Below, one piece after another: positions 16,338 through 24,556 of a stretch of 64,000 bases of DNA. The position numbers and the translations under genes were made by a program. This DNA comes from Novosphingopyxis iocasae (GTDB lineage Bacteria > Pseudomonadota > Alphaproteobacteria > Sphingomonadales > Sphingomonadaceae), in the NCBI RefSeq assembly GCF_014334095.1, contig NZ_CP060495.1:1077001-1141000 (forward strand), in the 5' to 3' direction. A model generated the notes under the pieces. The model searched no databases. It was not told where the DNA came from and saw only the letters and a program-made list of their open reading frames with translations. Position 1 is the first letter of the stretch; each line of letters opens with the position of its first letter.

Positions 16338-18392
16338 CTATCGCCCAAATCCCGCGCGCAGACCGATCCACAGCGTGCGGGGTACGCCCAGGTCGATCGA
16401 GCCCCCCTGGTTGCGCGTGACGATGGTTTCATCGAACATATTCTCGCCGCGAAGGAGCAGCGACACCCCTTCCATCAGCCCGAGCTCCGCAAACAGGTCG
16501 ACCGTCGTAGCCGCCGGCAGCACATCGCTATTGCGATCATCTTCGAACTGCGCGCCGATGTGACGCACCGTTGCAGATAGGGTGAAGCGTTCGGACGGCT
16601 GGACTGCGACCGTACCGCTAGCCGAAAATTCCGGCGTCTGGGCCGGGCGGAAGCCATCGAGCGCAGCTGCGGCGCCTCTGCTGCGTACTCTGGCATCGGT
16701 ATAGGCTGCCGAGCCCAAGAACTGGAACAGGCCCATTTGTGCCCGTCCCGTCGCCTCGATACCGCGCGATCGCACTGCATCGATGTTGCGACGCTGGCGC
16801 AGATCAGGCCCGATCGTGACATTGGCTATCGCATCGCGCAATTCATTGGTGAATGCCGTCACCGAAAGACGCGTCTGCGGACTTGGCGCAAAATCGAACC
16901 CGATCTCGGCTCCGCGCAGATGCTCATTGTCGAGCGCCTCGTTTGCCTGTGTCGTGACCGGAAAGACCACGAACGGGCGGTAGAGTTCGTTCAGCGTGGG
17001 CACCCGGAAACCCGTATAAGCCGCGCCGCGAACGGCAAGTCCGCCGCCCATATCAAACAGCGCCCCGGCGCGGAAACTGCCTTCCCAGCCGCTGCGATCC
17101 GTATAGCTGTTATCGATGACGAGCTGCTGCGCGGCATTCCGTTCACGGAAAAAGCCGTCGGCAATGCTCCAGCGATCGACGCGCGCTCCTCCGGTCAGGG
17201 TTAGCCGCCCGAGGACGAGATCATCTTCCAGATAAAAGCCGACATCGCCATTACGCCCGCCCGCATTGCGCCGCGCTGTAATTTTGCCGCTGAACGCGCT
17301 GATCGCATCCTCGAACAATTGCCCTTGTGAAATGCGCCAGTCGCTGCCGATGCGCAGTGTGTTGGCATTGCCGGTTGGTGGCCGCAGCTCGATCTTTCCT
17401 CCAATCCCGGTCGATGGAGTATTGCGCTGGTCGAGCACCGGTACGAAGCGTGTGGAGCTGACCACAATGTTGGAGAAGTTGCGCGCCTGGACATAAGCCA
17501 GCACATCGAACTGCCAGCGCCCGCGGCCGATGAGCCGAACGCTTGCATCCTGCCCGCTGCTGGAACTGTCCGCTCCTTCGAAACGCAAAGTGCGATGATC
17601 GGCAAAGCCAAGCCCGCGGGCCTGCAGTTCGATATTCTTTGAAAGCGGCGCCGCGCCGCGAAGCCCGACCGAGTAGCTATCGAAGGACGCCCGCGCGCTG
17701 GCAGGCACGCGTTGATCGGCCGGCGTTGTATAGAACCCCCGGCCCCGGTCCCAGCGAGCGGACACACTCGCAAAACCCGAACCCAGATGCGGGGTAAGAA
17801 TGCCGGTCAGCTGGGTTTCCGCACGATCGTCGATCAGCGCGCTGCCCTGTGCCAAGCCGAGGATATCCGGACCGGCACTTTCCAGTTCGATCGTGCCTGC
17901 GACCGCGCCGGCCCCGAAGGCACCGCTGCCGCCGCCGCGGGTAATACGCGCCGACGCAAGCCGCTCCGGCACGATGGCGTTGAACGGGATATAGCCGAAG
18001 AACGGATCCGCCATGGGCACCCCGTCAAGCAACACCAGCGCCCGGCTCGTCGCGTTGCCGCCCAGCGCCCGCAGCGTCACGCCCTGCGCCGAGGGATTGG
18101 ACGAGCGGCTGTCCGATCGGCGAAACTGCTGAAACCCCGCGACGTTCGACAAGGCATCCTCAATCCGCCCGGACGCCGTGGAGACCAGTGTTGCGCGGCT
18201 CAGCAAGACAGAGCCGTAAGCAGGCGTGCCGGGGGTTTCCTGAAGCCCTTTGCCCGTCACGACGATTATCGGTTCAGCCTTCTCAGCTAGCCCCTCGCCC
18301 TCCCCCACATCCGATTGCGCCCAAAGCGCTGCCGGACTTGAAACCGAAACTAAGAGGGTTGCCGCAGCGGCGGCGAAACGGGCCGTCTTCAT
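16338..18392 (-). CDS. TonB-dependent receptor (receptor 3, BtuB-like)
   Basis: A 684-residue outer-membrane receptor with signal peptide (AAAAATLLVSVSSPAALWAQ), a TonB box EPIIVVTGKG, plug motifs (SAQGVTLRALGG; SRALVLLDGVPMADPF; RITRGGGSGAFGAGAVAG) and a barrel with the late signature LLLRGENMFDETIV. It resembles BtuB-like and vitamin or metal-chelate receptors more than the other two receptors here. The ATG at 18392 (or GTG 18395) has no clear ribosome site. Its upstream DNA is now the left end of an integrated element starting only about 20 bp away, so expression may have changed. It is 22 bp beyond the Fur-like site and poly-C run of the next operon. Confidence 0.88.
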   Translation of the reverse strand: MKTARFAAAAATLLVSVSSPAALWAQSDVGEGEGLAEKAEPIIVVTGKGLQETPGTPAYGSVLLSRATLVSTASGRIEDALSNVAGFQQFRRSDSRSSNPSAQGVTLRALGGNATSRALVLLDGVPMADPFFGYIPFNAIVPERLASARITRGGGSGAFGAGAVAGTIELESAGPDILGLAQGSALIDDRAETQLTGILTPHLGSGFASVSARWDRGRGFYTTPADQRVPASARASFDSYSVGLRGAAPLSKNIELQARGLGFADHRTLRFEGADSSSSGQDASVRLIGRGRWQFDVLAYVQARNFSNIVVSSTRFVPVLDQRNTPSTGIGGKIELRPPTGNANTLRIGSDWRISQGQLFEDAISAFSGKITARRNAGGRNGDVGFYLEDDLVLGRLTLTGGARVDRWSIADGFFRERNAAQQLVIDNSYTDRSGWEGSFRAGALFDMGGGLAVRGAAYTGFRVPTLNELYRPFVVFPVTTQANEALDNEHLRGAEIGFDFAPSPQTRLSVTAFTNELRDAIANVTIGPDLRQRRNIDAVRSRGIEATGRAQMGLFQFLGSAAYTDARVRSRGAAAALDGFRPAQTPEFSASGTVAVQPSERFTLSATVRHIGAQFEDDRNSDVLPAATTVDLFAELGLMEGVSLLLRGENMFDETIVTRNQGGSIDLGVPRTLWIGLRAGFGR

Positions 18393-18410
18393 CACAGGGC
18401 TGTCACTCGA

Positions 18411-18437
18411 TCAAATGGCGGAGAGGGTGTCCGCCAT
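18411..18437 (-). other. Possible 8-codon leader frame created at the element junction
   Basis: Minus-strand ATG (18437) opens a short frame reading MADTLSAI, closed by TGA at 18411-18413, just 18 bp before the receptor 3 ATG and in the same frame. A G-run precedes the ATG. The frame spans the attachment repeat, so it exists only with the element integrated. Translation is speculative. Confidence 0.25.
18413..18429. repeat. Attachment repeat, left
   Basis: Copy of AAATGGCGGAGAGGGTG, identical to 25859-25875 in the tRNA-Ser 3' end. The flanking bases differ on both sides, so 17 bp is the full identity. The chromosome to the left continues with receptor 3. Confidence 0.85.
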
Positions 18438-18529
18438 AAAGGACCCCCCTACCCCCCCTTCCGGGCCGGACGCTTACTGCTAACCACAGGTTTTTCATAG
18501 ATAATTTAACCGATCTCAAAATGACCTAG

Positions 18530-18586
18530 TTGCATCATGTTGCACAAAACCGCATAAGGCTGCATCGGTTTTTGTGGGACAGATGG
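18530..18586. repeat. Left subterminal repeats (integrase arm-site candidates)
   Basis: Contains TTGCATCATGTTGCA (18530-18544) and TGTGGGACAGATGG (18573-18586). Both recur near the right end as TTGCATCCCGTTGCA (25745-25759) and an identical TGTGGGACAGATGG (25768-25781), in the same order and orientation. They lie between the attachment repeat and the integrase start. Confidence 0.65.
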
Positions 18587-18592
18587 TAGAAA

Positions 18593-19870
18593 ATGCCAAA
18601 GACAGCGGCGCAACTCGGTCCGAAGGAATTGGACGCCCGGATCGCTGAAATCAAGGCTGAGACTGGCCAGCGAAGCGCACGGCGCATCCCGGTCGGTGGC
18701 CGTCCGCCTGGCTTGCTGTTGCAGGTGACGCCGAACGGGACGGCCTCATGGGTTTTCCGGGCCACTATCGGCGGCAAACGGCGCGATCTAGGCTTAGGTC
18801 CATACGATCCCGACGATCGCAGCCGAAGCGTGTCGCTTGCCCAAGCGAGAAAGGCTGCGGCGGATATCAGGGCGGGCCGCGATCCGGTGGCCGATCGGCG
18901 CGGAGCCGAGCAACCGATCACATTTCAACAGTGCGCCGAAGCGTTCCTTGCTGCCAATCGCGACGGTTGGAAGAATCCGAAGCACGTTGCTCAATGGGAA
19001 TCGACGCTGGCGAATTGGATATATCCCCGCATTGGTAAAGAGCCGGTCGCGACGATCGATCGGAACGCTATCGAGGCGGTCCTGTTGCAGCCGGTGCCAA
19101 ACGCAAAGGACAAGCCCTTGTGGATCGCTCGGCACGAAACTGCCAATCGCGTCAGGCAGCGCATGGAGCGGGTGTTCGCCTACGCAATCGCGCGCGATCA
19201 CAGGGGCGATAATCCAGCAGCGTGGAGGGACAATCTCGAGCCAATCATGCCGAAACTGTCCAAGGCGAAAAAGCGCGCGAAACATCACGCTCGATTGCCG
19301 CACCATGACGCGCCCGCGTTCATGGCCGCACTGCGCAAGCGGAGCGGAGTTGCCGCCAATGCGCTGCAATTCACCATTCTGACGGCCTCACGGTCCGGCG
19401 AAGTCCGCAACGCCAATTGGTTAGAAATCGATCTAGAACGGGCACTGTGGACCATACCTGCCGATCGGATGAAGGCCGGGATCGAGCATGTGGTCCCCCT
19501 GTCCGAACCGGCGATGGCGATCCTATTGGCGATCCCGGAAGCGAACCGGCGCGGCCTAATCTTTCCGGGCGCGAAAGAAGACGCGCCAATGTCGGATATG
19601 ACCATGGCGGCGGTCCTGAAACGCATGGAGCGAACGGGAATCACGGTACACGGCTTCCGCTCCACGTTCCGTGAATGGGCCGGTGAATCGACCGCCCATC
19701 CCCGCGAGGTTATCGAACATGCACTGGCGCACCAGTTAGCGGACAAGGCCGAAGCCGCCTATCAGCGCGGATCGCTCTTGCCGAAGCGCGTCCGATTGAT
19801 GGACGATTGGGCAGATTATTTGTCGCGAACTGCATCGGGGACCGTCATTCCGATGAGGCGGGAAGCTTAG
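18593..19870 (+). CDS. P4-type tyrosine integrase
   Basis: Site-specific recombinase of 425 residues. An N-terminal arm-binding domain (DUF4102-like; RATIGGKRRDLGLGPYDPDD, then SLAQARKAAADIRAGRDP) is followed by a core-binding region and the catalytic domain. The catalytic set is visible: Arg in TASRSGEVR, His-x-x-Arg in VHGFRSTFREWA, His in EHALAHQ, and the nucleophile Tyr in AAYQRG. The ATG at 18593 lies 160 bp inside the left attachment repeat. Integrases of this family typically target tRNA 3' ends, matching the tRNA-Ser attachment site. Confidence 0.95.
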   Translation: MPKTAAQLGPKELDARIAEIKAETGQRSARRIPVGGRPPGLLLQVTPNGTASWVFRATIGGKRRDLGLGPYDPDDRSRSVSLAQARKAAADIRAGRDPVADRRGAEQPITFQQCAEAFLAANRDGWKNPKHVAQWESTLANWIYPRIGKEPVATIDRNAIEAVLLQPVPNAKDKPLWIARHETANRVRQRMERVFAYAIARDHRGDNPAAWRDNLEPIMPKLSKAKKRAKHHARLPHHDAPAFMAALRKRSGVAANALQFTILTASRSGEVRNANWLEIDLERALWTIPADRMKAGIEHVVPLSEPAMAILLAIPEANRRGLIFPGAKEDAPMSDMTMAAVLKRMERTGITVHGFRSTFREWAGESTAHPREVIEHALAHQLADKAEAAYQRGSLLPKRVRLMDDWADYLSRTASGTVIPMRREA

Positions 19871-19871
19871 T

Positions 19872-20132
19872 TTATTGCTGCCTGCCCGGCCGATCGGTCG
19901 GAAGTCGATAACGCCAAAATTTATCAGTTCGTTCGTAGACTAAATTTGGAGTCAGCTTTAGGAAAGCCGCCAATATTGGTTTGGAAATACAGACGTTGCT
20001 ATCTTCATCGTAGTAGGCAAGCGACCGGTCGCCATAATGCAACAGGTGAGTAGCAACATACTCCTGATAAAGCACGCCGTTGAAGTTGGCCAGTTGACGC
20101 AACATCCAATTTACACCCTCCTCTTCAGTCAT
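19872..20132 (-). CDS. DUF6953-like hypothetical protein
   Basis: An 86-residue protein. The pattern LYQEYVATHLLHYGD, YYDEDSNVCISKPILAAFLKLT, and a C-terminal ER-x3-FWRYRLPTDRPGRQQ closely follows the DUF6953 family as I remember it (conserved VLY..., an aromatic followed by ENGN-like turn, and D-x-PGRQ end). Function is unknown. It starts one base after the stop of the YodC-like gene, so the two form a small operon convergent with the integrase. Base composition is lower in GC than the chromosome. Confidence 0.75.
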   Translation of the reverse strand: MTEEEGVNWMLRQLANFNGVLYQEYVATHLLHYGDRSLAYYDEDSNVCISKPILAAFLKLTPNLVYERTDKFWRYRLPTDRPGRQQ

Positions 20133-20133
20133 T

Positions 20134-20334
20134 TTAATTAGGCTTCGTAAATGGTTCTAACACATGCTCTTCGTACGGATGTTGGGTATGAGTTGCACCT
20201 TTCTGCCAAACGCACAAATAGACTCCGTAGGGCTTACCTCGATCATTGGTGTCACTCGGACATCTTGAAATTGTCATTGGTACGCCGCCTGACTTGAGCA
20301 CTACAACGTCACCCTTTTGGAACTTGTCGGCCAT
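20134..20334 (-). CDS. YodC/DUF2158 family small protein
   Basis: A 66-residue protein with the family opening KGDVVVLKSGGVPMTI and a C-terminal CVWQKGA segment, as in YodC-like proteins that have a small beta-barrel. The function of the family is unknown. The start at 20334 has a GGAG ribosome site. It is the first gene of a two-gene unit with the DUF6953-like protein, reading toward the integrase. Such small proteins are frequent accessory cargo on mobile elements. Confidence 0.85.
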   Translation of the reverse strand: MADKFQKGDVVVLKSGGVPMTISRCPSDTNDRGKPYGVYLCVWQKGATHTQHPYEEHVLEPFTKPN

Positions 20335-20551
20335 TTTCGTCTCCTACCGCTGAGTTGCACTTGACTTTATCGAGTTGCAAAGCGAAGTAAAGAGTCTGTC
20401 CTTTCGGACCGTGGTAAGTGCTCACTGAGCAGGCCGGATGGCCTCTACGGCGGATTGAGATGCGCGCGGGCGGATGCCCGAATGCCGGGGAAAAGACCCG
20501 GTGCCCGCGGTCGGATGACTGCTCCCGCAACTCATTTCGAAAGGGCCGATC

Positions 20552-20746
20552 ATGAGCCAATTTTTGCCAATCGACGGCGTGGCCGAACGCTACGCTACTT
20601 CAAAACACTCGATTTATCGCTGGATTCGTGACGATCGCGGGTTCCCAATGCCGATTCAGCTGCCGTCCGGTGTCAAGCGCTGGGCGGTGGCCGATCTAGT
20701 CGCTTGGGAAACGAGCAGCCGCGCCGAGCGCGCCGATTTCCGATAA
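20552..20746 (+). CDS. AlpA-family regulator/excisionase-like protein
   Basis: A 64-residue winged-helix protein of the AlpA type: FLPIDGVAERYATSKHSIYR, then WIRDDRGFPMPIQLPSGVKRW and AVADLVAWE. AlpA proteins activate or assist excision in P4-like elements and often control integrase expression. The ATG has an AAAGGG site. It sits directly upstream of the primase-helicase gene, with a 217-bp gap to the divergent YodC-like gene that holds GC-rich hairpin-forming sequence and probably both promoters. Confidence 0.9.
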   Translation: MSQFLPIDGVAERYATSKHSIYRWIRDDRGFPMPIQLPSGVKRWAVADLVAWETSSRAERADFR

Positions 20747-20804
20747 TCCCCAAATTAGAAGCCCCGCAACGCCGGGAAGGGCGCGCGGGGCAATGAGGTA
20801 CGCT

Positions 20805-22733
20805 ATGCAAAATAGTCCAGTTGCGCCGGTGGCGCAAGATGCTCCGCATTTGCCGTCCGGCGTAGATGCGGCGCTCCACGCTGCATCCTTTGGCTGGCGC
20901 GTCCTGCCGATCGTTCCGGGCCGCAAGATACCCTACTCGACCACCGCAACGGCGGCGGCGCTGGGCGTCGATCCGACGGGACCAGCGGGCGTCCATCACG
21001 CTCGATCCGATGAAGCGTCGATCCGCGCGCTGTGGGCGGGCGAGAGGGCCGGGGCTTGGATCGGGCTGGCAATGGGCGATGGCCGCTTGGCGATCGACAT
21101 AGACGAACGGGATGGCAAGAGCGGCTCGGCCAGCATGGCCGCGAAGGGGTGGACAATCTCGGCCAGCGCAATGCAGCGCACGCCGTCCGGTGGATCGCAT
21201 ATCCTTGTGGACGTGCCCGCTGGACAGCCCGCGCCAACCGATACGCTGGCGAGCGGATTGGACAGGCGCGGCGATGGTGGTTTCCTGGTCCTTTATGATC
21301 CCGCGATCCTGTCCGCACCGCGCGCCACGGCTCCGCAATGGGCGACCGCTGGCGCGGATCGAACGAGCGCGCGGATCGCACCGGGCACTGGGCAACGGGC
21401 ACCGGCCTATCAAGTGGCGCTAGACGCGCTGCGCAGCCGCGATCCGAGCGACATGGGCCGGGATGTCTGGCTTCTATTCAGCGGTGCTTTCTATGCCGCT
21501 GTGGCGGGCCTTGCGGACAATTGCACGGCATTGGCCGATTGGCTCGACTGGTGTGAAGGGCATGGGGAGAAGAACGATCCAGCTGCGAACCGGCGAGCGT
21601 GGGCGGACTTTGCCCGCCATGGCACCGGGGGCGATTTCCGCACGCTAGGCCGGATGAGCGAGGATGCCAATGCTGCGGGCTGGGCCGCGTTCGGCGGGAT
21701 CATGCCGCCTTTGCCGCCTGGTGCCCGTTTGACGCGAGCTGCGAATGATCCGGCGGCACTGTTCGTCCGCGTGGCCGACATGGTGGCCCGTCCGCCCGTT
21801 TTCCTGATCGACGGCCTCTTAGAGGAGGATGCGCTTGCTTCACTGTTCGGCGATCCGGCATCGGGCAAGTCGCTGGTCGCGATCGACATGGCGGCATGCG
21901 TCGCGACGGGCGAAGCGTTCCACGGGCACCGGGTAGCGAGCGGTCCAGTGTTTTATATCGCGGGAGAGGGCAAAAATGGGCTGCGAAGGCGGTTCGCCGG
22001 TTGGGAAGAACTGCGCGGCGTCTCGATAGCCGAAGCGCCGCTGTTCGCGTCCACCGCTGCCGTCCAATTTCTCGACGGCCCTAGCGCCACCATGGCGACC
22101 GCTGCGATCGATGCGCTAGCCGCGCAGCACGGAACGCCCCGGCTGATCGTTATCGACACGCTTGCCCGCAATTTTGGCCCCGGCGACGAAAATTCGACCG
22201 CCGATATGAATGCCTTTGTTGCGGCGCTCGATCGGCTGCGCGAGCGATACCCATGCTCCGCCGTCCTCTTGGTCCATCACTCCGGTCACGGTGAAAAGAC
22301 ACGCGGACGCGGATCGAGCGTCCTGCGCGGTGCGGTGGATACCGAATACAGGGTCGAAAAGAAGGGCGAGGCTGTCACCCTATCGAACAGTAAGATGAAA
22401 GATGCGCCACCGCCGCGCGCTATGCAGTTCGAACTGGTCGAGGCGGCGGGATCGGTCGCGCTGGAATTTACGGGCGAGCCGGATGGGTCGGGCGGCGGCC
22501 TGACTCCCACTGCCCGCATGGGAATGGAAGCGTTCGCCGCGGTGGCGGTGGACGGCGCGGCAAGCGAGCAAGGTTGGCGGGCGGCGTTCTATGAGCGCCA
22601 CGACTCAGAAAAGCCAGAGACATTGAAGAGGGCGTTTCACCGCGCCCGAACGGCTCTCATTGACGGGCGGCAAATTGTGCAATCTGGCGAAAATTATAGC
22701 CGCATGCCGATGCCGGGACTCGTCGAGCGATAA
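20805..22733 (+). CDS. Bifunctional DNA primase/polymerase - RepA-type helicase
   Basis: A 642-residue replication protein. The N-terminal prim-pol domain (about residues 20-190) shows FGWRVLPIVPGRKIPY, GLAMGDGRLAIDIDERDG with the catalytic acidic pair, and RTPSGGSHILVDVP. The C-terminal RecA-like ATPase has Walker A FGDPASGKS near residue 350, a Walker B-like RLIVIDTLARNFGPGDENS, and VLLVHHSGHGEKTRGRGSSV, as in RepA/hexameric helicases. Start 20805 has GAGG at a good distance; an ATG at 20793 is the alternative. Such fusions initiate replication of satellites and plasmids. The repeats immediately downstream are its candidate binding sites. Confidence 0.92.
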   Translation: MQNSPVAPVAQDAPHLPSGVDAALHAASFGWRVLPIVPGRKIPYSTTATAAALGVDPTGPAGVHHARSDEASIRALWAGERAGAWIGLAMGDGRLAIDIDERDGKSGSASMAAKGWTISASAMQRTPSGGSHILVDVPAGQPAPTDTLASGLDRRGDGGFLVLYDPAILSAPRATAPQWATAGADRTSARIAPGTGQRAPAYQVALDALRSRDPSDMGRDVWLLFSGAFYAAVAGLADNCTALADWLDWCEGHGEKNDPAANRRAWADFARHGTGGDFRTLGRMSEDANAAGWAAFGGIMPPLPPGARLTRAANDPAALFVRVADMVARPPVFLIDGLLEEDALASLFGDPASGKSLVAIDMAACVATGEAFHGHRVASGPVFYIAGEGKNGLRRRFAGWEELRGVSIAEAPLFASTAAVQFLDGPSATMATAAIDALAAQHGTPRLIVIDTLARNFGPGDENSTADMNAFVAALDRLRERYPCSAVLLVHHSGHGEKTRGRGSSVLRGAVDTEYRVEKKGEAVTLSNSKMKDAPPPRAMQFELVEAAGSVALEFTGEPDGSGGGLTPTARMGMEAFAAVAVDGAASEQGWRAAFYERHDSEKPETLKRAFHRARTALIDGRQIVQSGENYSRMPMPGLVER

Positions 22734-23141
22734 TTATAGCAATTTGTACAATTAACAGACGGGACAGCGGGACATGCCGGGACGAAGCCCCCTGTCCCGT
22801 TAGCCGTTCAACCCGATGAAGCCGGGACGGACGGGACAGCAGCCTTAGGGCTGTCCCGGTGTCCCGCTCGGTGAACCTGATAATCTGTTAAATATGGACT
22901 GGATTATAAAAAAACGATCCGACCTACTATTCCAAGCAGTCCAGCAATTTACACAAGTTGTAGCAATTTGACCGGGACATACCCGATCTCCCAATATTGA
23001 TTTGCTGCACAGTCGGTTGGTTATATTGCTGAATTGATATTGGTGCAGTCCTACAGTTTTTGACTAGTAAGAATGGTCCAATTGGCGCAGTTTTCGAATT
23101 GGTAGAAACTTCCTACATCATTCTATTTTTGCTTGACTTAC

Positions 23142-23153
23142 GTATTCGAATAC
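23142..23153. promoter_or_regulatory. Palindromic operator 1 of the unknown operon
   Basis: A perfect 12-bp palindrome GTATTCGAATAC, four bases after a TTGACT -35-like hexamer (23133-23138). A repressor bound here would occlude the promoter. The -10 element is weak (ATTCTT, 23156). Confidence 0.5.
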
Positions 23154-23160
23154 CCATTCT

Positions 23161-23174
23161 TTAGGTAAACCTAA
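23161..23174. promoter_or_regulatory. Palindromic operator 2 next to ribosome site
   Basis: Inverted repeat TTAGGT-AA-ACCTAA, whose right end runs into the AAGGAGGG ribosome site (23173-23180) of the gene starting at 23191. It could control transcription or translation of the five-gene operon. Confidence 0.45.
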
Positions 23175-23190
23175 GGAGGGAGTTTTTTAC

Positions 23191-23925
23191 ATGCCTGCCA
23201 TTTCAGAAACCGCAACCGATCGAGGCGCCGTTTTTACCTTCACCAGCGATAGCGGTTCGAGCGCCGTTGCGCATATCGTGCCCCATGATGCGCTTGCACC
23301 GCTCGCACCGGCGCTGCGCTCGTTTGCCGAGCAACACAGGGTGGCCTTCGCGACATATCGCGATGGTGCCGCAGTTGAGCATGTCCGCCAGGTCGCAGCA
23401 CCGCTGCTCAAGGCCACGCGGTCCGCGATCGAGGCGGGCAGGACCGAGCGCAGCGCAATAGCGGAAGCGGACCGAGTGGCCCGCACCGTGCCACCTTCGG
23501 TGGATATGAGCGCAGCACCCGAGCGGCGCTCGCGATACCGGGAAATGGATTCGGCGGCGCAGGTCCGTGCCGTTCAAGGGGCCAGCCTGGCCGATCTGGC
23601 CGCGCTAACAAAGGACGGCAACTTGGCGTACCTTGATCCGGCGGCATTCGAACTGGCCGAGCGGAGATTCGTCGCGCTTGCCCAAATCGAGCGTACCGGC
23701 ATGATGGCAGACCATGCTCAGCGGCCTTCGCTGGACCTCTTGACTGCCAGCGGCCCGGATCGGGAAGCGGCTGAGCGAGCAGCGAACGAGGTGTTGGCCC
23801 GTTTTGACGATCGGAAGGCTGCGATGGAGGCGGCGGAGCGCTCGCTTCAAAGTCACTTGGCATTCGTGGCCGCTGCGCTCGATATGCGTCCAGATGAGGC
23901 GCTTGCGGCGGTTTTGGCCGCGTGA
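23191..23925 (+). CDS. Unknown 244-residue protein, first gene of element operon
   Basis: No family is recognised. The protein is alanine-rich and largely helical. Its N-terminal 30 residues look beta-rich (GAVFTFTSDSGSSAVAHIV); the rest shows heptad-like charged helices (ERRSRYREMDSAAQVRAVQG; DDRKAAMEAAERSLQSHLAF). It has no signal peptide or membrane segment. The ribosome site AAGGAGGG is very strong and two palindromes lie just upstream. The stop overlaps the next gene's GTG (GTGA). As first gene of a coupled operon it may be a DNA-binding or structural protein of the element; this is inference. Confidence 0.8.
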   Translation: MPAISETATDRGAVFTFTSDSGSSAVAHIVPHDALAPLAPALRSFAEQHRVAFATYRDGAAVEHVRQVAAPLLKATRSAIEAGRTERSAIAEADRVARTVPPSVDMSAAPERRSRYREMDSAAQVRAVQGASLADLAALTKDGNLAYLDPAAFELAERRFVALAQIERTGMMADHAQRPSLDLLTASGPDREAAERAANEVLARFDDRKAAMEAAERSLQSHLAFVAAALDMRPDEALAAVLAA

Positions 23926-24128
23926 AACTGCCCGACACCATCTATCTGCCAACGCGGGAGAGGATCGCCGCTGGAGAAGCATATCAGCGGCTCGGCTGGT
24001 CACGGCAGTCTGCCGCGTACCATCGGGCCGCAAACGGGTTTCCTAACACGATTGACCGCAGGTGGATCGACACGGCGGCGCTGGCCCACTGGTGCCTTCA
24101 AAAAAATGTAAAAGTGGAGTTCGTCTGA
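23922..24128 (+). CDS. Small helix-turn-helix protein (excisionase-like)
   Basis: A 68-residue protein with a layout like HTH_17/excisionase proteins: YLPTRERIAAGEAYQRLGWS, RQSAAYHRAANGFPN, then RRWIDTAALAHWCLQ. It starts with GTG overlapping the previous stop and ends in a TGATG overlap with the next gene. The element therefore carries two AlpA/excisionase-like proteins, this and 20552. One could act on integrase excision and the other as transcriptional regulator of this operon, perhaps through the palindromes at 23142 and 23161. Confidence 0.75.
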   Translation: MKLPDTIYLPTRERIAAGEAYQRLGWSRQSAAYHRAANGFPNTIDRRWIDTAALAHWCLQKNVKVEFV

Positions 24129-24556
24129 TGGCAGTTGAACCGACAATCGCGACTGAATGGGGTCCAAAGCGGGACGACGCTGGCCGGTTCTTGCCCGGAC
24201 AAGGTGGGCGAAAACGCGGCACAAAAAACAAAACGTCCGCCGCCACATTGGCCGCAGTACAGGAAATGGCCTCATTGACCGTTCTAAAGCTTAAAGAGCA
24301 GGTCAATTCTGGTAACATGCGGGCAATCGAACTTGTTCTGACATATGTGTTACCAAAAGGCGGTCGCTGCATCGATCTTGACGGGACCGCTGATCCGCAC
24401 GAAATTATCGAAGCGATGACTAACGGTGAGATATCGCCGGACGAATTCGCACGCATAGCACAGGGCTGGAAAACTGCGATCGATGCGGCTGACTTGTCTG
24501 AAATTAAGCGACAAGTCGAAGAACTTGAATCAATCGTCGTGGCACTGCGCAAATGA
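24128..24556 (+). CDS. DUF5681-like basic protein
   Basis: A 142-residue protein. The N-terminal region GRFLPGQGGRKRGTKNKTS matches the DUF5681 style (glycine/lysine-rich G-x-F-x-x-GQ-GRKRGTKN), found in phage and prophage proteins that often sit near terminase genes. The remainder is helical, including MRAIELVLTYVLPKGGR and a coiled C-terminus (IKRQVEELESIVVAL). The start at 24128 is used because of the TGATG overlap with the previous gene; the longer frame is rejected. Nucleic-acid binding is likely; a packaging or replication-control role is possible but unproven. Confidence 0.75.
   Translation: MAVEPTIATEWGPKRDDAGRFLPGQGGRKRGTKNKTSAATLAAVQEMASLTVLKLKEQVNSGNMRAIELVLTYVLPKGGRCIDLDGTADPHEIIEAMTNGEISPDEFARIAQGWKTAIDAADLSEIKRQVEELESIVVALRK

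Larger units (their letters stand above)
22734..23190. other. Candidate replication origin with GGGAC iterons
   Basis: A 457-bp non-coding gap directly after the primase-helicase. GGGAC/GTCCC units occur at 22761, 22769, 22779, 22794, 22824, 22833, 22853, 22861 and 22974, in both orientations. Two inverted pairs are formed: ACGGGACAG/CTGTCCCGT (22759-22767/22792-22800) and CGGGACAGC/GCTGTCCCG (22832-22840/22850-22858). The right part (about 22880-23190) is AT-rich with GCAATTT repeats. An initiator gene next to iterons plus an AT-rich stretch is the usual form of an origin. Confidence 0.6.

Noticed and set aside
15420-16580. 386-residue frame antisense to the PepSY gene
   Set aside because: Shadow composition and crosses the operator region.
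18396-18480. Cobalamin riboswitch upstream of the BtuB-like receptor
   Set aside because: No B12-box-like sequence; the upstream DNA belongs to the integrated element.
20335-20551. Possible small gene or RNA between yodC-like and alpA-like genes
   Set aside because: Contains GC-rich hairpins but no frame with ribosome site and no RNA family signature; treated as promoter region.
22759-22980. CRISPR-like array
   Set aside because: Repeats are short (5-9 bp), irregularly spaced and in both orientations; not a CRISPR.
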